From: Lachnospiraceae bacterium
Lineage (GTDB): Bacteria; Bacillota; Clostridia; Lachnospirales; Lachnospiraceae
Direction: 5' to 3'
Assembly (NCBI GenBank): GCA_017621815.1
Contig: JAGASK010000031.1
Location: 1 to 64,000 of the forward strand
Length of the DNA: 64,000 nt
Below the pieces are notes generated by a model that ran no database searches, was not told the DNA's origin, and saw only the letters and a program-made list of their open reading frames with translations. A program made the translations under genes and the position numbers. Positions 25,948 through 34,571 of this stretch are shown here, piece after piece. Position 1 is the stretch's first letter. Each line of letters begins with the position of its first letter.

Positions 25948-27021
25948 ATGAAAAGAGTTAATACTGCAGATTTAATTCCCGGTATGATTACCGCTGAAGA
26001 TGTGCTTAGTTACAATAATCAGCTCATACTGCCCAAAGGACTCATTTTAACTGACAAAACCATAACAAAGCTGGCTTTTTACTCTATCCTGCAGGTCAGG
26101 GTAGAAGACAAACCTGCGGATGTTGCGGATACCGATAACTATGAACCGCCTTATTCCGAAAAAATCCGTAAAAGTCCCGAATTCATTCAGTTTAAAAAGG
26201 AATTTGAAGCCGACGTAAATACATTCAGGAAATCTATCAACGAGGTAATTGAAAAAGGTGCTCCGCTGGATATTGATAAACTGATGAATCATACCTTCAA
26301 TATTCTGGACCCTGGCTGGACAATTCCGAATATATTCGATATGCTTCACTGCATGCGGGAATATGATGATGCCACCTATATCCACTGCATGAATGTTGCT
26401 TTAATCTGCAACGTATTCGCCAGATGGCTGAGGCTTAATGAACAGGAAATCCGCAATGCCACGATCAGCGGGCTTCTGCACGACATCGGCAAAACGAAAA
26501 TTCCCGACAGCATCATCAAAAAGCCCGGAAAACTTACTTCCCAGGAATATGACCTGGTAAAAAGGCACCCTTTAGAGGGATATGAAATGCTGAAGAGTTC
26601 GGCTCTTCCCGACTGTATCCGCAACGCAGTATTGATGCACCACGAAAGATGCGACGGTTCCGGCTATCCTCTGGGACTTACAAGAGACCAAATTGACCCT
26701 TATGCGAAGGTAGTTGCCATTGCGGACGTGTATGATGCCATGACTTCCGCCCGCATTTACCGCGGTCCTTTATGTCCGTTCAAAGCCATCGCCCTTTTTG
26801 AAAGCGAAGGACTGCAGAAATACGATACACGTTTCATTCTGACTTTTCTTGAAAATGTGGTAAATACATATCTTCTCAACACAGTACGGCTGAACAACGG
26901 AGTTACCGGAAAAATTGTTTTTATTAACAAAAACCGACTCTCTGCACCTACCATCCAGACCGAACACGGCTTTCTGGATTTAAGCATCCATCCGGAACTT
27001 AATATTGAAGAAATTATTTAA
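25948..27021 (+). CDS. HD-GYP domain phosphodiesterase
   Basis: Probable cyclic-di-GMP phosphodiesterase, 357 residues, cytoplasmic. An N-terminal segment of about 60 residues (LIPGMITAEDVLSYNNQLIL) is of the kind that often precedes HD-GYP domains. The HD-GYP core spans about 140-300: YIHCMNVALIC, the metal-binding LLHDIGKTKIPDS, then RHPLEGYEML, the GYP signature HHERCDGSGYPLG and the distal ADVYDAMTS. All catalytic residues are present. The C-terminal 60 residues form a small unassigned domain (NTVRLNNGVTGKIVFIN). It is divergent from metK, with a strong promoter and a terminator of its own. Confidence 0.92.
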   Translation: MKRVNTADLIPGMITAEDVLSYNNQLILPKGLILTDKTITKLAFYSILQVRVEDKPADVADTDNYEPPYSEKIRKSPEFIQFKKEFEADVNTFRKSINEVIEKGAPLDIDKLMNHTFNILDPGWTIPNIFDMLHCMREYDDATYIHCMNVALICNVFARWLRLNEQEIRNATISGLLHDIGKTKIPDSIIKKPGKLTSQEYDLVKRHPLEGYEMLKSSALPDCIRNAVLMHHERCDGSGYPLGLTRDQIDPYAKVVAIADVYDAMTSARIYRGPLCPFKAIALFESEGLQKYDTRFILTFLENVVNTYLLNTVRLNNGVTGKIVFINKNRLSAPTIQTEHGFLDLSIHPELNIEEII

Positions 27022-27048
27022 GCCGCCACTTACGTGACGGCTTTTCTT
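27021..27048 (+). terminator. terminator after the HD-GYP gene
   Basis: AGCCGCCAC (27021-27029) pairs with GTGACGGCT (27034-27042), with one mismatch, followed by TTTCTT. It lies between the convergent HD-GYP and murA genes. Confidence 0.75.
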
Positions 27049-27071
27049 ATTCCCGATAAAAATCTTACCGC

Positions 27072-28364
27072 TCAACCCACCTTTAAGCGGAATTTCTGCA
27101 GTTCACGTTCCGTATTCACTTTTTCAATCTGTGCACCCAGACCCTGGAGTTTTTGGGGGAAATCTTCATAGCCTCTTTCGATAAATTTAATATCATCAAT
27201 GGTGGAAATGCCTTCTGCCGCAAGAGCCGCCGTAACAAGAGCCGCTCCCGCCCGCAAATCAGGAGCCGTCAGGCTGGCGCCTGTATATTTGGGCACACCA
27301 TCTATGATTGCCGTATTTCCTTCCACTTTGATGCTTGCTCCCATTCTGGTAAGCTCATCCACATACTTAAATCGGTTTTCAAAAATACTTTCCGTAACAA
27401 TGCTGGTTCCCCTGGACAGGCCCAGCGCTACTGTAATCTGAGGCTGCATATCCGTAGGAAACCCCGGATAAGGCAGAGTCTTTACGTGTGTATGCGTAAG
27501 GGGCTTCGCTGCCACCACACGTACCGCGTCATCCGATTCTTCCACCTCACAGCCGATCTCCATCAGTTTGGCGCTGATAGACTCCAAATGTTTGGGAATT
27601 ACATTTTTAACAGTAACATCTCCCTTAGTTACTGCTGCCGCAAACATGAAAGTACCTGCTTCAATCTGATCAGGAATAATCGCATATTCCGTTCCATGAA
27701 GCTTTTGTACTCCCTTGATACGAATCACATCGGTTCCCGCACCTTTTACAGAAGCTCCCATACTGTTTAAAAAATTAGCCACGTCAACAACATGAGGTTC
27801 CTTGGCCGCATTTTCAATTATCGTCTGGCCTTCCGCCATAACCGCCGCCATCATTACATTAATGGTGGCCCCTACCGTAACAACATCAAGGTAAATATGG
27901 CCTCCCTTTAGCTGCTGTGCCTCTGTAATAATCAGACCATGCTCAATCCTTACATCTGCGCCCAGCGCACGAAATCCTTTAATATGCTGGTCAATCGGGC
28001 GTAATCCTATGTTACAGCCCCCCGGAAGCGCCACTTCCGCTTTTTTATATTTACCAAGTAAAGCACCTAAAAAATAATAAGAAGCTCTGATTTTTTTAAT
28101 ACAATCATCTTCAATTACCAAATCGCTGATATTTCTTGCATTAATTTTAACAGTGTGTCTGTTTAACTGTTCTACCTGAATTCCTATACTTTTCATGGCC
28201 TGAAGCATAGCCATGGTATCACGTAAATCCGGGACATTTTCTATTATTACGGTTTCTTCCGTCATTACAGCTGCTGCCAGAATCGCAAGTGCCGCATTTT
28301 TAGCACCGCCGATTTCTACCTCACCGACCAGCGGATTTCCACCTTTAATTGCATACTGTTCCAT
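27072..28364 (-). CDS. murA: UDP-N-acetylglucosamine 1-carboxyvinyltransferase
   Basis: First committed step of peptidoglycan precursor synthesis, adding enolpyruvate from PEP to UDP-GlcNAc. The 430-residue product has the N-terminal GGNPLVGEVEIGGAKNAALA. The PEP-binding loop ALPGGCNIGLRPIDQH carries the cysteine targeted by fosfomycin (about residue 115). YPGFPTDMQPQ is also present. AGAGG precedes the ATG. Firmicutes often carry two copies (MurA1/MurA2); which one this is cannot be decided here. A large inverted repeat lies in the gap upstream. Confidence 0.96.
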   Translation of the reverse strand: MEQYAIKGGNPLVGEVEIGGAKNAALAILAAAVMTEETVIIENVPDLRDTMAMLQAMKSIGIQVEQLNRHTVKINARNISDLVIEDDCIKKIRASYYFLGALLGKYKKAEVALPGGCNIGLRPIDQHIKGFRALGADVRIEHGLIITEAQQLKGGHIYLDVVTVGATINVMMAAVMAEGQTIIENAAKEPHVVDVANFLNSMGASVKGAGTDVIRIKGVQKLHGTEYAIIPDQIEAGTFMFAAAVTKGDVTVKNVIPKHLESISAKLMEIGCEVEESDDAVRVVAAKPLTHTHVKTLPYPGFPTDMQPQITVALGLSRGTSIVTESIFENRFKYVDELTRMGASIKVEGNTAIIDGVPKYTGASLTAPDLRAGAALVTAALAAEGISTIDDIKFIERGYEDFPQKLQGLGAQIEKVNTERELQKFRLKVG

Positions 28365-28443
28365 AGTATACCTCTATATCAATACAAATTGCTTATCAAT
28401 CTTTCTTTTTATCTTTTAAACATGAAATCTGAATTCATCACTA

Positions 28444-28497
28444 GCGTATCGGGAAAAAGTAAATGGTACTTCGTATTCAATATTTAACCCGATACGC
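28444..28497. repeat. long-armed inverted repeat between the M23 gene and murA
   Basis: GCGTATCGGG (28444-28453) and CCCGATACGC (28488-28497) form a perfect 10-base-pair stem. The 34-base loop contains a smaller AAGTA/TACTT hairpin. There is no T-run on either side, so it is not a standard terminator. It could be an operator, an RNA-processing site or a small mobile repeat. Confidence 0.65.
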
Positions 28498-28537
28498 AAC
28501 ATTATACCATATTCTAAGCATTTGTAAATCTCAAACA

Positions 28538-30115
28538 TCAGTTCAGGTACTTAAGCGGATTTACCTGGGTTCCGTTAATCAGTATTTCAAAATGCAGGTG
28601 AGGTCCTGTACTGACACCTGTATTTCCGCTTAATGCAATCTTCTGTCCCTGGGAAACAGTCTGCCCTGCCGATACCAGCACTTTACTTAAATGCCCGTAT
28701 CTGGTCTGCCTTCCGTCCGGGTGATTGATATACACCACATAACCGTAACCGCTGCCCCAGCCTGCCTTTGCAACAGTTCCACCTGAAGATGCAACAACTG
28801 CCGTTCCTGTAGGCGTCGCCCAGTCCACACCCTTATGATAGGTGCTTGCCCCCTTCTTGGGCGCACTTCTCCTGCCGAAATTGGATGACAGGCGTCCTCC
28901 GGAAATAGGTTTGATATAAGTAGGCGGAATCTTGGTTCCTCTTTCCACAATTTTGGGAACTGCCTGATAGGTAATCTCTTCTTTAATAATTTCTTTTGCC
29001 ACCTGTTTATCATTTTCAAAAGAAACAATTGCCACTACCTTTCTGTGGCCTGCCGAAGGTTCCTGAAGTGTTTTTCTCTCTGTTGTATACCAGTCATCAT
29101 TATCAATATAAATGATGTCTTCTTCATAGTCCTCTTCGTAATACATTTCTTCCTGGCGCTTTACGGTAAGCTCAGGTTCGGGTACTGTTATAACAAGCTC
29201 ATCCCCTACTCTTATCATGGAATTCTCATCCTCAAGAGCCTCGTTCATTTCAATAAGCCTGTCCAAAGGAATATTGGTCTCCAGCGAAATGCCGGATAAG
29301 GTATCACCGGATTTCACTTCATATACTTCACTCTTTTCCTGATCCTTTGTAACCATTTCTATGGCTTCATCAATGCCGCTCAGCTCTTCATCGGACAAAT
29401 AGGCTTCAACCACCTCGATAGTATCGCCGAAATCCAGGGATATTAATCCCAAATCATAATCCTCAAAGCTTTTTTCCAAATCCGGCTCTACCGTTTCAAA
29501 AACTTCCGCTATCTCCGCATCAATTCCGGCATTTAAATTAACAGCTTCCGCTACCTGCTCCTTTGCTTCCTCCCTGGAAATAACGTTTGTAGTTAAAACC
29601 GGCAGTTCCCTTGACGGGTCAAGCAAAAGCTCCACTGTGTATTTCCCCTCGGAATCATACTTGTCGATTGCCGCCTGCAAAAGCTCCATAACTTCCTCTT
29701 CACTGGAAAGATTTATCATCAGTTCATTAATCTTTACCACATAAGAACGGTTCATGGTTTCCCTGACATCATCAGCGAGCACCATTGCCATATTGGAAAT
29801 AACGGTATCCTTTTCATCCACCTTTCCCCAAAGCACTTCACTTCCCACAGCTTCAATATCGCTTTCCACAAGCACAAGTTCTTCACTGTGAGACGCTAAC
29901 TGCTTCCTTGCTTCCCTGGCATATTCCGAAGCCTCATCAGGCGAACCTACCACTCCTACTTTGACGCCGTTTAAAAGAATTGTAAACATATTATTCCCAG
30001 TACTTTGAAAAGCTACATATGTGGGCAGAAAAAAGATACTGACAATTACTGCCAGTATTGCAATTTTTAATTTTCTGATTTTAAGTCTTTTATAATAACA
30101 TGAAATATGCTTCAT
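28538..30115 (-). CDS. LysM-G5-M23 cell-wall metallopeptidase
   Basis: Membrane-anchored or secreted peptidoglycan hydrolase, 525 residues. A basic N-terminus and one hydrophobic segment (about 18-36) serve as signal or anchor. A long region of about 200 residues without a recognised domain follows. A LysM wall-binding domain (about 265-310, VKSGDTLSGISLETN) and a G5 domain (about 345-420, EEITYQAVPKIVERGTKI) come next. A complete M23 endopeptidase domain ends the protein: HKGVDWATPTG, RYGHLSKV and HLHFEI, all zinc and catalytic residues kept. Its gene lies divergently from dinB and upstream of murA, in keeping with envelope growth. Spore-related M23 proteins share parts of this layout, so a sporulation role is possible. 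Confidence 0.93.
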   Translation of the reverse strand: MKHISCYYKRLKIRKLKIAILAVIVSIFFLPTYVAFQSTGNNMFTILLNGVKVGVVGSPDEASEYAREARKQLASHSEELVLVESDIEAVGSEVLWGKVDEKDTVISNMAMVLADDVRETMNRSYVVKINELMINLSSEEEVMELLQAAIDKYDSEGKYTVELLLDPSRELPVLTTNVISREEAKEQVAEAVNLNAGIDAEIAEVFETVEPDLEKSFEDYDLGLISLDFGDTIEVVEAYLSDEELSGIDEAIEMVTKDQEKSEVYEVKSGDTLSGISLETNIPLDRLIEMNEALEDENSMIRVGDELVITVPEPELTVKRQEEMYYEEDYEEDIIYIDNDDWYTTERKTLQEPSAGHRKVVAIVSFENDKQVAKEIIKEEITYQAVPKIVERGTKIPPTYIKPISGGRLSSNFGRRSAPKKGASTYHKGVDWATPTGTAVVASSGGTVAKAGWGSGYGYVVYINHPDGRQTRYGHLSKVLVSAGQTVSQGQKIALSGNTGVSTGPHLHFEILINGTQVNPLKYLN

Positions 30116-30258
30116 TATTAACCTCTTGTAACATGAATATTTTGTAACAATTTCGTAACAAAACCATTCTAACAGCTATTTATTTCCTTGTAAAGGGTAT
30201 GTTATTTATAAATATTCTGGTAAAATATGTTCAATAATGCCGTCACTTGGAGGTGCAT

Positions 30259-31467
30259 ATGGAACGAATTATTTTTCATATTGATGTTAACTCCGCTTAC
30301 TTAAGCTGGAGCGCTTTGTCTCTTCTTGAACAGGGAAGTACTGTTGACCTGCGCAAAATTCCCGCCATCATAGGCGGAGATATGGAAAAACGCCACGGTG
30401 TGGTGCTTGCCAAATCAATTCCTGCTAAAAAGTACGGTATTACCACCGGGGAGCCTATCGTAAATGCGCTGCGCAAATGCCCTTCCCTTGTGCTGGAATC
30501 CCCCGACCATACCTTATATAACAGGAAAAGCCGGGAACTTATGCATTTTTTATCGGATATCTGCCCCGACATTGAACAAGTCAGTGTGGATGAATGTTAC
30601 ATGGATTATACTCCCGTAAAAAACCGCTACGCTTCTCTCATCCAGGCTGCAAATTCCATTAAAGACCAGATACGCGATACTTTCGGTTTCACCGTCAATA
30701 TCGGCATTTCAGATGTAAAAATGCTTGCAAAAATGGCTTCCGACTTTGAAAAACCCGATAAGGTACATACACTTTTTTCTTATGAAATTAAGGAAAAAAT
30801 GTGGCCTCTGCCCGTTTCTTCCTTATTTATGTGCGGAAAATCCAGTGTGGAAACCCTGCGTAAACTGGAAATCAGGACCATCGGAGATTTGGCAAGGGCA
30901 GATAAGCAGATTCTTTCCGCACACTTAAAAAGCCACGGCATTCTCCTTTGGGAATATGCTAACGGCATTGATCCTTCCGGTGTACTTGCTGCTCCTCAGG
31001 AAGCCAAAGGAATCGGCAATTCCACGACCTTATCAAAAGATGTCACAGACAGGCAGGAAGCCTTTAAGACCCTTTTGTCCCTTGCGGAATCTGTGGGCAG
31101 CAGATTAAGACAATCCGGGCAGCTTGCCGGAATGGTCAGCGTGGAAATCAAATACAGCAGCTTTCAGTCCGTTTCTCATCAGACTGCGCTTTTTTCACCC
31201 ACTGATGCCACACAGATTCTCTATGAAACAGCCTGCCGGCTGTTTGACGAGCTTTGGAATCATTCTCCCATACGGCTTCTGGGAATCAGAACCTCCAAAC
31301 TGGTTTCCGTAAGCGAACCCTCCCAAATCAGTCTGTTTGATTTGGATTTATCTTCCAAAAGCAGGCTGGAGACTCTCGACAAAGCCTTAGACAGCATCCG
31401 GAATAAATATGGTGATACCGCAGTTGTCAGGGGAAGCCTTTTAAAAAATACTACCGATAAAGACTAA
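30259..31467 (+). CDS. dinB: DNA polymerase IV (Y-family translesion polymerase)
   Basis: Error-prone translesion DNA polymerase. The product is about 402 residues. Catalytic carboxylates are in FHIDVNSAYLSW and VSVDECYMDYT; the family segment around LAKSIPAKKYGI is present. A helix-hairpin-helix (LRTIGDLA-like, RTIGDLARA) and a little-finger domain follow. The C-terminus has a beta-clamp-binding motif, QISLFDLD. I start at the ATG at 30259, six bases after GGAGG; the longer reading from a TTG at 30247 would translate through that ribosome binding site. No LexA-type box was evident upstream. Confidence 0.94.
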   Translation: MERIIFHIDVNSAYLSWSALSLLEQGSTVDLRKIPAIIGGDMEKRHGVVLAKSIPAKKYGITTGEPIVNALRKCPSLVLESPDHTLYNRKSRELMHFLSDICPDIEQVSVDECYMDYTPVKNRYASLIQAANSIKDQIRDTFGFTVNIGISDVKMLAKMASDFEKPDKVHTLFSYEIKEKMWPLPVSSLFMCGKSSVETLRKLEIRTIGDLARADKQILSAHLKSHGILLWEYANGIDPSGVLAAPQEAKGIGNSTTLSKDVTDRQEAFKTLLSLAESVGSRLRQSGQLAGMVSVEIKYSSFQSVSHQTALFSPTDATQILYETACRLFDELWNHSPIRLLGIRTSKLVSVSEPSQISLFDLDLSSKSRLETLDKALDSIRNKYGDTAVVRGSLLKNTTDKD

Positions 31468-31497
31468 AGGCATCGGATTTTACCTCGATGCCTTCTT
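31467..31497 (+). terminator. terminator after dinB
   Basis: AAGGCATCG (31467-31475) pairs perfectly with CGATGCCTT (31486-31494), followed by CTTACTTTTATT. It starts at the dinB stop codon and overlaps the 3' end of the convergent flavin reductase-like gene. Confidence 0.8.
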
Positions 31498-32067
31498 ACT
31501 TTTATTCTTCTTTTTCACGCTGCAGCCAAAACTTCCAAGTTCCCTGCCCAATGAAAAATACGTTCCGTGGGAATATACCAGAGGCTTGGCTTCCGCAAGG
31601 GAAAAACGCCCGTTCTCATCCATATAAGCTTCATCTGCATGAACGGCTTCCACCTTTGCCAGAAACATATCATGAGTTCCCAGCTTTTTTACTTCTGTCA
31701 CCCTGCATTCAATGTTCACCGGACTTTCTTTAATAAGCGGGGCTTTCACTTCTTTGGCCGGTATGGGCGTAAGGTGCATTTCCTTGAATTTGTCTACATC
31801 CCTGCCGCTTTTTACTCCGCAATAATCGGTGGCAAACGCAAGGCTTTCCGTAGTAAGATTGATTACAAATTCTCCGGTCTCCTGTATCATATGATAAGAA
31901 TATCTCTCCGGTCTTACCGAAATGGATACCATAGGAGGATCACTGCATATGGTTCCCGTCCATGCAACGGTAAAAACATTTTGCCTGCCCTGTTTATCAG
32001 CCACAGAAACAAGCACCGCAGGAAGCGGATACAACATATTTCCCGGTTTCCAACTTTGTTTTCCCAT
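31480..32067 (-). CDS. flavin reductase-like FMN-binding protein
   Basis: Split-barrel flavoprotein of 195 residues in the flavin reductase-like family. The N-terminal part has YPLPAVLVSVADKQGRQN and VAWTGTICSDPPMVSISV, followed by YSYHMIQETGEFVINL, the usual FMN-contacting segments. The C-terminus is lysine-rich (KKKNKSKKASR). Such proteins reduce flavins or bind FMN in electron transfer; the substrate is unknown. GAGGTGACAA precedes the ATG. It is followed by dinB in convergent orientation and preceded by an unrelated coiled-coil gene. Confidence 0.88.
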   Translation of the reverse strand: MGKQSWKPGNMLYPLPAVLVSVADKQGRQNVFTVAWTGTICSDPPMVSISVRPERYSYHMIQETGEFVINLTTESLAFATDYCGVKSGRDVDKFKEMHLTPIPAKEVKAPLIKESPVNIECRVTEVKKLGTHDMFLAKVEAVHADEAYMDENGRFSLAEAKPLVYSHGTYFSLGRELGSFGCSVKKKNKSKKASR

Positions 32068-32086
32068 TTGTCACCTCATGTTTTCG

Positions 32087-32809
32087 TCAGAATAATCCTA
32101 AAATCTGCGCAACAATAATTCCAAGATTAGCTAAAGAAAGCACCATGGTAATAATGATAAACGGCAGCATTACTTTATTTCCTTTTGCCGCTTTTTCCTG
32201 TTCAGCTTTCAGCTCCGAGGTCTGCTTTTCAAGCTCTTCTATCATAGCTGCCTGCACATTACGGTATACCTTAACATTATCTGTATGAAGAAAATCCTCC
32301 AGATTTTTAAATGCCTGCTCCAATTTCCCCTGAAGTTCTGCCACTTCTTCCGTAATTTTTACAAGATTATCCTTATCGGCGTTTTCTTTGATTTCCGCTA
32401 TTTTGGCAAGTCCTTCTGCCACTGTCTGGTTGATTCCCGCAATGGAAATATCAGAAGTTTGTTTGATTTCCGCTATTGACGCATCGGAGGTCTGCTGAAT
32501 TCCCGCAATAGACAAATCAGATGTCTGCTGGATTTTACTGACAGAAGCTGCCTGTACCTCTCCTACCGTTTTCTCAATCTTTTCGCTGGCCTGCTCCGTT
32601 AATTCCTGCACGCCCTGGGCGCTTTCAATATTTCTTAAATTAAGCTGCCGCATTTCCTGAAGACAGTCATCATATTTTCCCATCTGTTCCTTAAACAATG
32701 CCATCTGGTTTTCAAGCTTCTCCAATTCGGCTGCATCTGCAGCAGAGTTAGCACGAATCATGTCCTGTGAATTCAGTTTTTGCGCAATTTTGTCCATAAA
32801 ATTATCCAT
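32087..32809 (-). CDS. coiled-coil membrane protein with hendecad repeats
   Basis: Function unknown. The 240-residue protein is almost entirely helical and predicted as a coiled coil, with a single C-terminal hydrophobic segment (about 212-238, VMLPFIIITMVLSLANLGII) that would anchor it with the bulk in the cytoplasm. In the middle (about 85-130) an 11-residue unit repeats: AGIQQTSDASI, AEIKQTSDISI and relatives, matching a 33-base DNA repeat. The layout recalls tail-anchored coiled-coil or chemoreceptor-like signalling stalks, but no signature is present. GGAGG stands seven bases before the ATG. Confidence 0.75.
   Translation of the reverse strand: MDNFMDKIAQKLNSQDMIRANSAADAAELEKLENQMALFKEQMGKYDDCLQEMRQLNLRNIESAQGVQELTEQASEKIEKTVGEVQAASVSKIQQTSDLSIAGIQQTSDASIAEIKQTSDISIAGINQTVAEGLAKIAEIKENADKDNLVKITEEVAELQGKLEQAFKNLEDFLHTDNVKVYRNVQAAMIEELEKQTSELKAEQEKAAKGNKVMLPFIIITMVLSLANLGIIVAQILGLF
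32427..32525 (-). repeat. 33-bp coding tandem repeat
   Basis: Three 33-base units start at 32427, 32460 and 32493, with a partial fourth from 32526. They encode the 11-residue repeats of the coiled-coil protein. The copies share most positions and stay in frame, so they look like internal duplications that are kept for structure. Confidence 0.8.
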
Positions 32810-33231
32810 TGCCGTTCCTCCGGGGGTATATTCAGATTTCCATTTTCATACCGTCAGCAGACACAGGAATATTCCCTCCGCTCCACTGACATCAACAAAT
32901 TATATTTACTATTTTAACATCTTTGCTTTAACTTTACAATAAATAGCTGTATATGTAAATCTTCAGATTATTGTATATTTTGTACAATTTTATATTCCAT
33001 TTTTTTACATCATTAGTATAATTAACGGTAATTTCATATCGTGTTCATAATTTATTCATATTTTTGCGGTATATTATATTTAAATCAAACAGCAGTTATG
33101 TAATGTTTTCATTACAAGAATAGATAAATTTTTTCATAATAGCCCAGGCGCAGTGATGTGTCTGGGCACTCCTCATTTTTCGGGTTATAACGTTTACTGC
33201 TGCATACTTTCTATTATCATATATAACAGAA
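32810..33231. other. intergenic region with hairpins, no gene seen
   Basis: No ORF with a ribosome binding site is supported here. It contains the palindrome GTAATGTTTTCATTAC (33100-33115). It also contains a hairpin, GCCCAGGCGC (33142-33151) with GTGTCTGGGC (33158-33167), which pairs fully as plus-strand RNA with two G-U pairs. A T-rich stretch follows ten bases later. A small RNA is possible but not shown. Confidence 0.4.
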
Positions 33232-33280
33232 AAGAGAAAGCACAATACAGTTTCCTGCAATCATGCTTTCTCTTCTTTTT
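33232..33280 (-). terminator. terminator after the small alarmone synthetase gene
   Basis: AAGAGAAAGCA (33232-33242) pairs perfectly with TGCTTTCTCTT (33264-33274). On the minus strand it is followed by TTCTGTT and on the plus strand by CTTTTT. It begins right after the stop codon at 33279. Confidence 0.8.
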
Positions 33281-33920
33281 ATTCATTTTGCTGATTAATC
33301 ATCTGGATTTCTTCATTCAGCGACAACATCCTTCTGTCAAGCTCTGACACCATTTTGGCGCATTCTATCAGTTCATTCTTAATATATGCCGGGGCATTTC
33401 CTTCAAACTTATAATTAATTTTGTGTTCAAGGCTTGCCCAGAAATCCATGGCTACCGTACGGATTTGAATCTCTACTTTGGTATCAACTATCCTGTCGGA
33501 GAGGTACACAGGCACTGTTACCAGCATATGATAGCTTTTATATCCGCTGGTTTTAGGATTAACGATGTAATCCTTGATTGAAATTACTTTAATATCTCTC
33601 TGGTTTCTAATCATTTCGGCAATCTGATAAATATCCGATGTGAAAGAACATATAACCCTGATGCCTGCTATGTCATTCACATACTGCACCATGTTCTGTA
33701 TGGTGGATTCATACCCGTGCTTGCGAAGCTTCTTAACAATACTTTCTGAAGTTTTAATCCGGGCCTTAATATGTTCTATAGGATTATATCTGTGAACATG
33801 TTGAAATTCTTCATTCAGTATCTCAATTTTCGTTGAAATCTGCTTTAATGCAGAACTGTATATTAATATAACTTCCTCCCAATTGTTAACATCACTGTCT
33901 CTTGCTGCTCTTAATTCCAT
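33279..33920 (-). CDS. small alarmone synthetase, RelQ/YjbM type
   Basis: GTP pyrophosphokinase domain protein making (p)ppGpp, 213 residues, the usual length for the RelQ class. A helical N-terminus (about 1-50) is followed by the RelA/SpoT synthetase core. ESIVKKLRKHG, the conserved VNDIAGIRVICSF, the substrate-site segment around YIVNPKTSGYKSYHM and VEIQIRTVAMDFWASLEHKINYK are seen. A C-terminal helix (about 180-213) would support tetramer formation. There is no HD hydrolase, TGS or ACT domain, so it is not the long Rel enzyme. Regulation was not evident from the upstream region. Confidence 0.92.
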   Translation of the reverse strand: MELRAARDSDVNNWEEVILIYSSALKQISTKIEILNEEFQHVHRYNPIEHIKARIKTSESIVKKLRKHGYESTIQNMVQYVNDIAGIRVICSFTSDIYQIAEMIRNQRDIKVISIKDYIVNPKTSGYKSYHMLVTVPVYLSDRIVDTKVEIQIRTVAMDFWASLEHKINYKFEGNAPAYIKNELIECAKMVSELDRRMLSLNEEIQMINQQNE

Positions 33921-34241
33921 TTTATTTCCGCCTTACTTAAATATTTCTTTTTCTGCAGTGTAATATCATACCCTGGTTATTATTTTATCATATTTTTGGC
34001 CGTATGTATACTTTCCACAATTTTTTCATAATTTTTTAAGTTTTATTGTATAATTTTATAATATAACTTAAAAAGTAATTAATACAGACATTCTGTGCGG
34101 CCTGACATTATGCGCACCGCACCATCAGGCGGTCTGAACAATAACATATATATGCTCATTTCAAAATTTTATTACTGCTTTTTTATTTTATATGTGATAA
34201 GATGATTACACTATTCACCATTATTTTAAAGGAGATTCATC
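33921..34241. other. divergent intergenic region with an interleaved-stem RNA candidate
   Basis: This 321-base gap separates two divergent genes and is AT-rich apart from an island at 34085-34136. There CAGAC/GTCTG and GCCTGA/TCAGGC can form one long hairpin, while GTGCGG (34095-34100) and CCGCAC (34117-34122) pair in an interleaved way. That gives a pseudoknot or two alternative folds. No clear -35/-10 pair could be assigned. Confidence 0.4.
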
Positions 34242-34508
34242 ATGTTTCGTATATGGGCAAAAATTTTTAAAGATATTCATTTAGTAAAAGATACCGTGAT
34301 TTGCAATGATTCATCTGATACACGTACTCACAAGGTTTTTGACGCTATTGACGAAATTTGTTATGAGTTCGACCTTGGAAAGCCTATCTGGCTGGATTCT
34401 ACCATAGCTGAATTTAAAAGGCATGATAAAGCCCGCTTCTACCAGGATAATTTTATAGAAACAATTGATTTTGATTTTCTTGAAATACATGTAATTGAAG
34501 AGGATTAG
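34242..34508 (+). CDS. small acidic hypothetical protein
   Basis: An 88-residue protein that I do not recognise. It has a clear ribosome binding site (AAAGGAG) and its own strong terminator, which together argue that it is real. It is soluble by eye and acidic at the C-terminus (IHVIEED), with the segments TRTHKVFDAIDEICYEFDLG and KPIWLDSTIAEFKRHDKARF. The look is of a small alpha/beta domain. It stands alone, downstream of a structured intergenic island. Confidence 0.7.
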   Translation: MFRIWAKIFKDIHLVKDTVICNDSSDTRTHKVFDAIDEICYEFDLGKPIWLDSTIAEFKRHDKARFYQDNFIETIDFDFLEIHVIEED

Positions 34509-34513
34509 CACAA

Positions 34514-34560
34514 GGGACCGACGCCGGCTAAAAGATTTTAGCTGATGTCGGTTCCTTTTT
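34514..34560 (+). terminator. terminator after the small acidic protein gene
   Basis: A long hairpin whose outer stem pairs GGGACCGAC (34514-34522) with GTCGGTTCC (34547-34555). Its inner stem pairs GGCTAAAA with TTTTAGCT. A run of five T follows. Confidence 0.88.
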
Positions 34561-34571
34561 ACATATTTTTA

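Noticed and set aside
25733-25951. Plus-strand 72-codon ORF before the HD-GYP gene
   Set aside because: It runs antisense through the SAM-I riboswitch and over both divergent promoters, with no ribosome binding site; it is not a gene.
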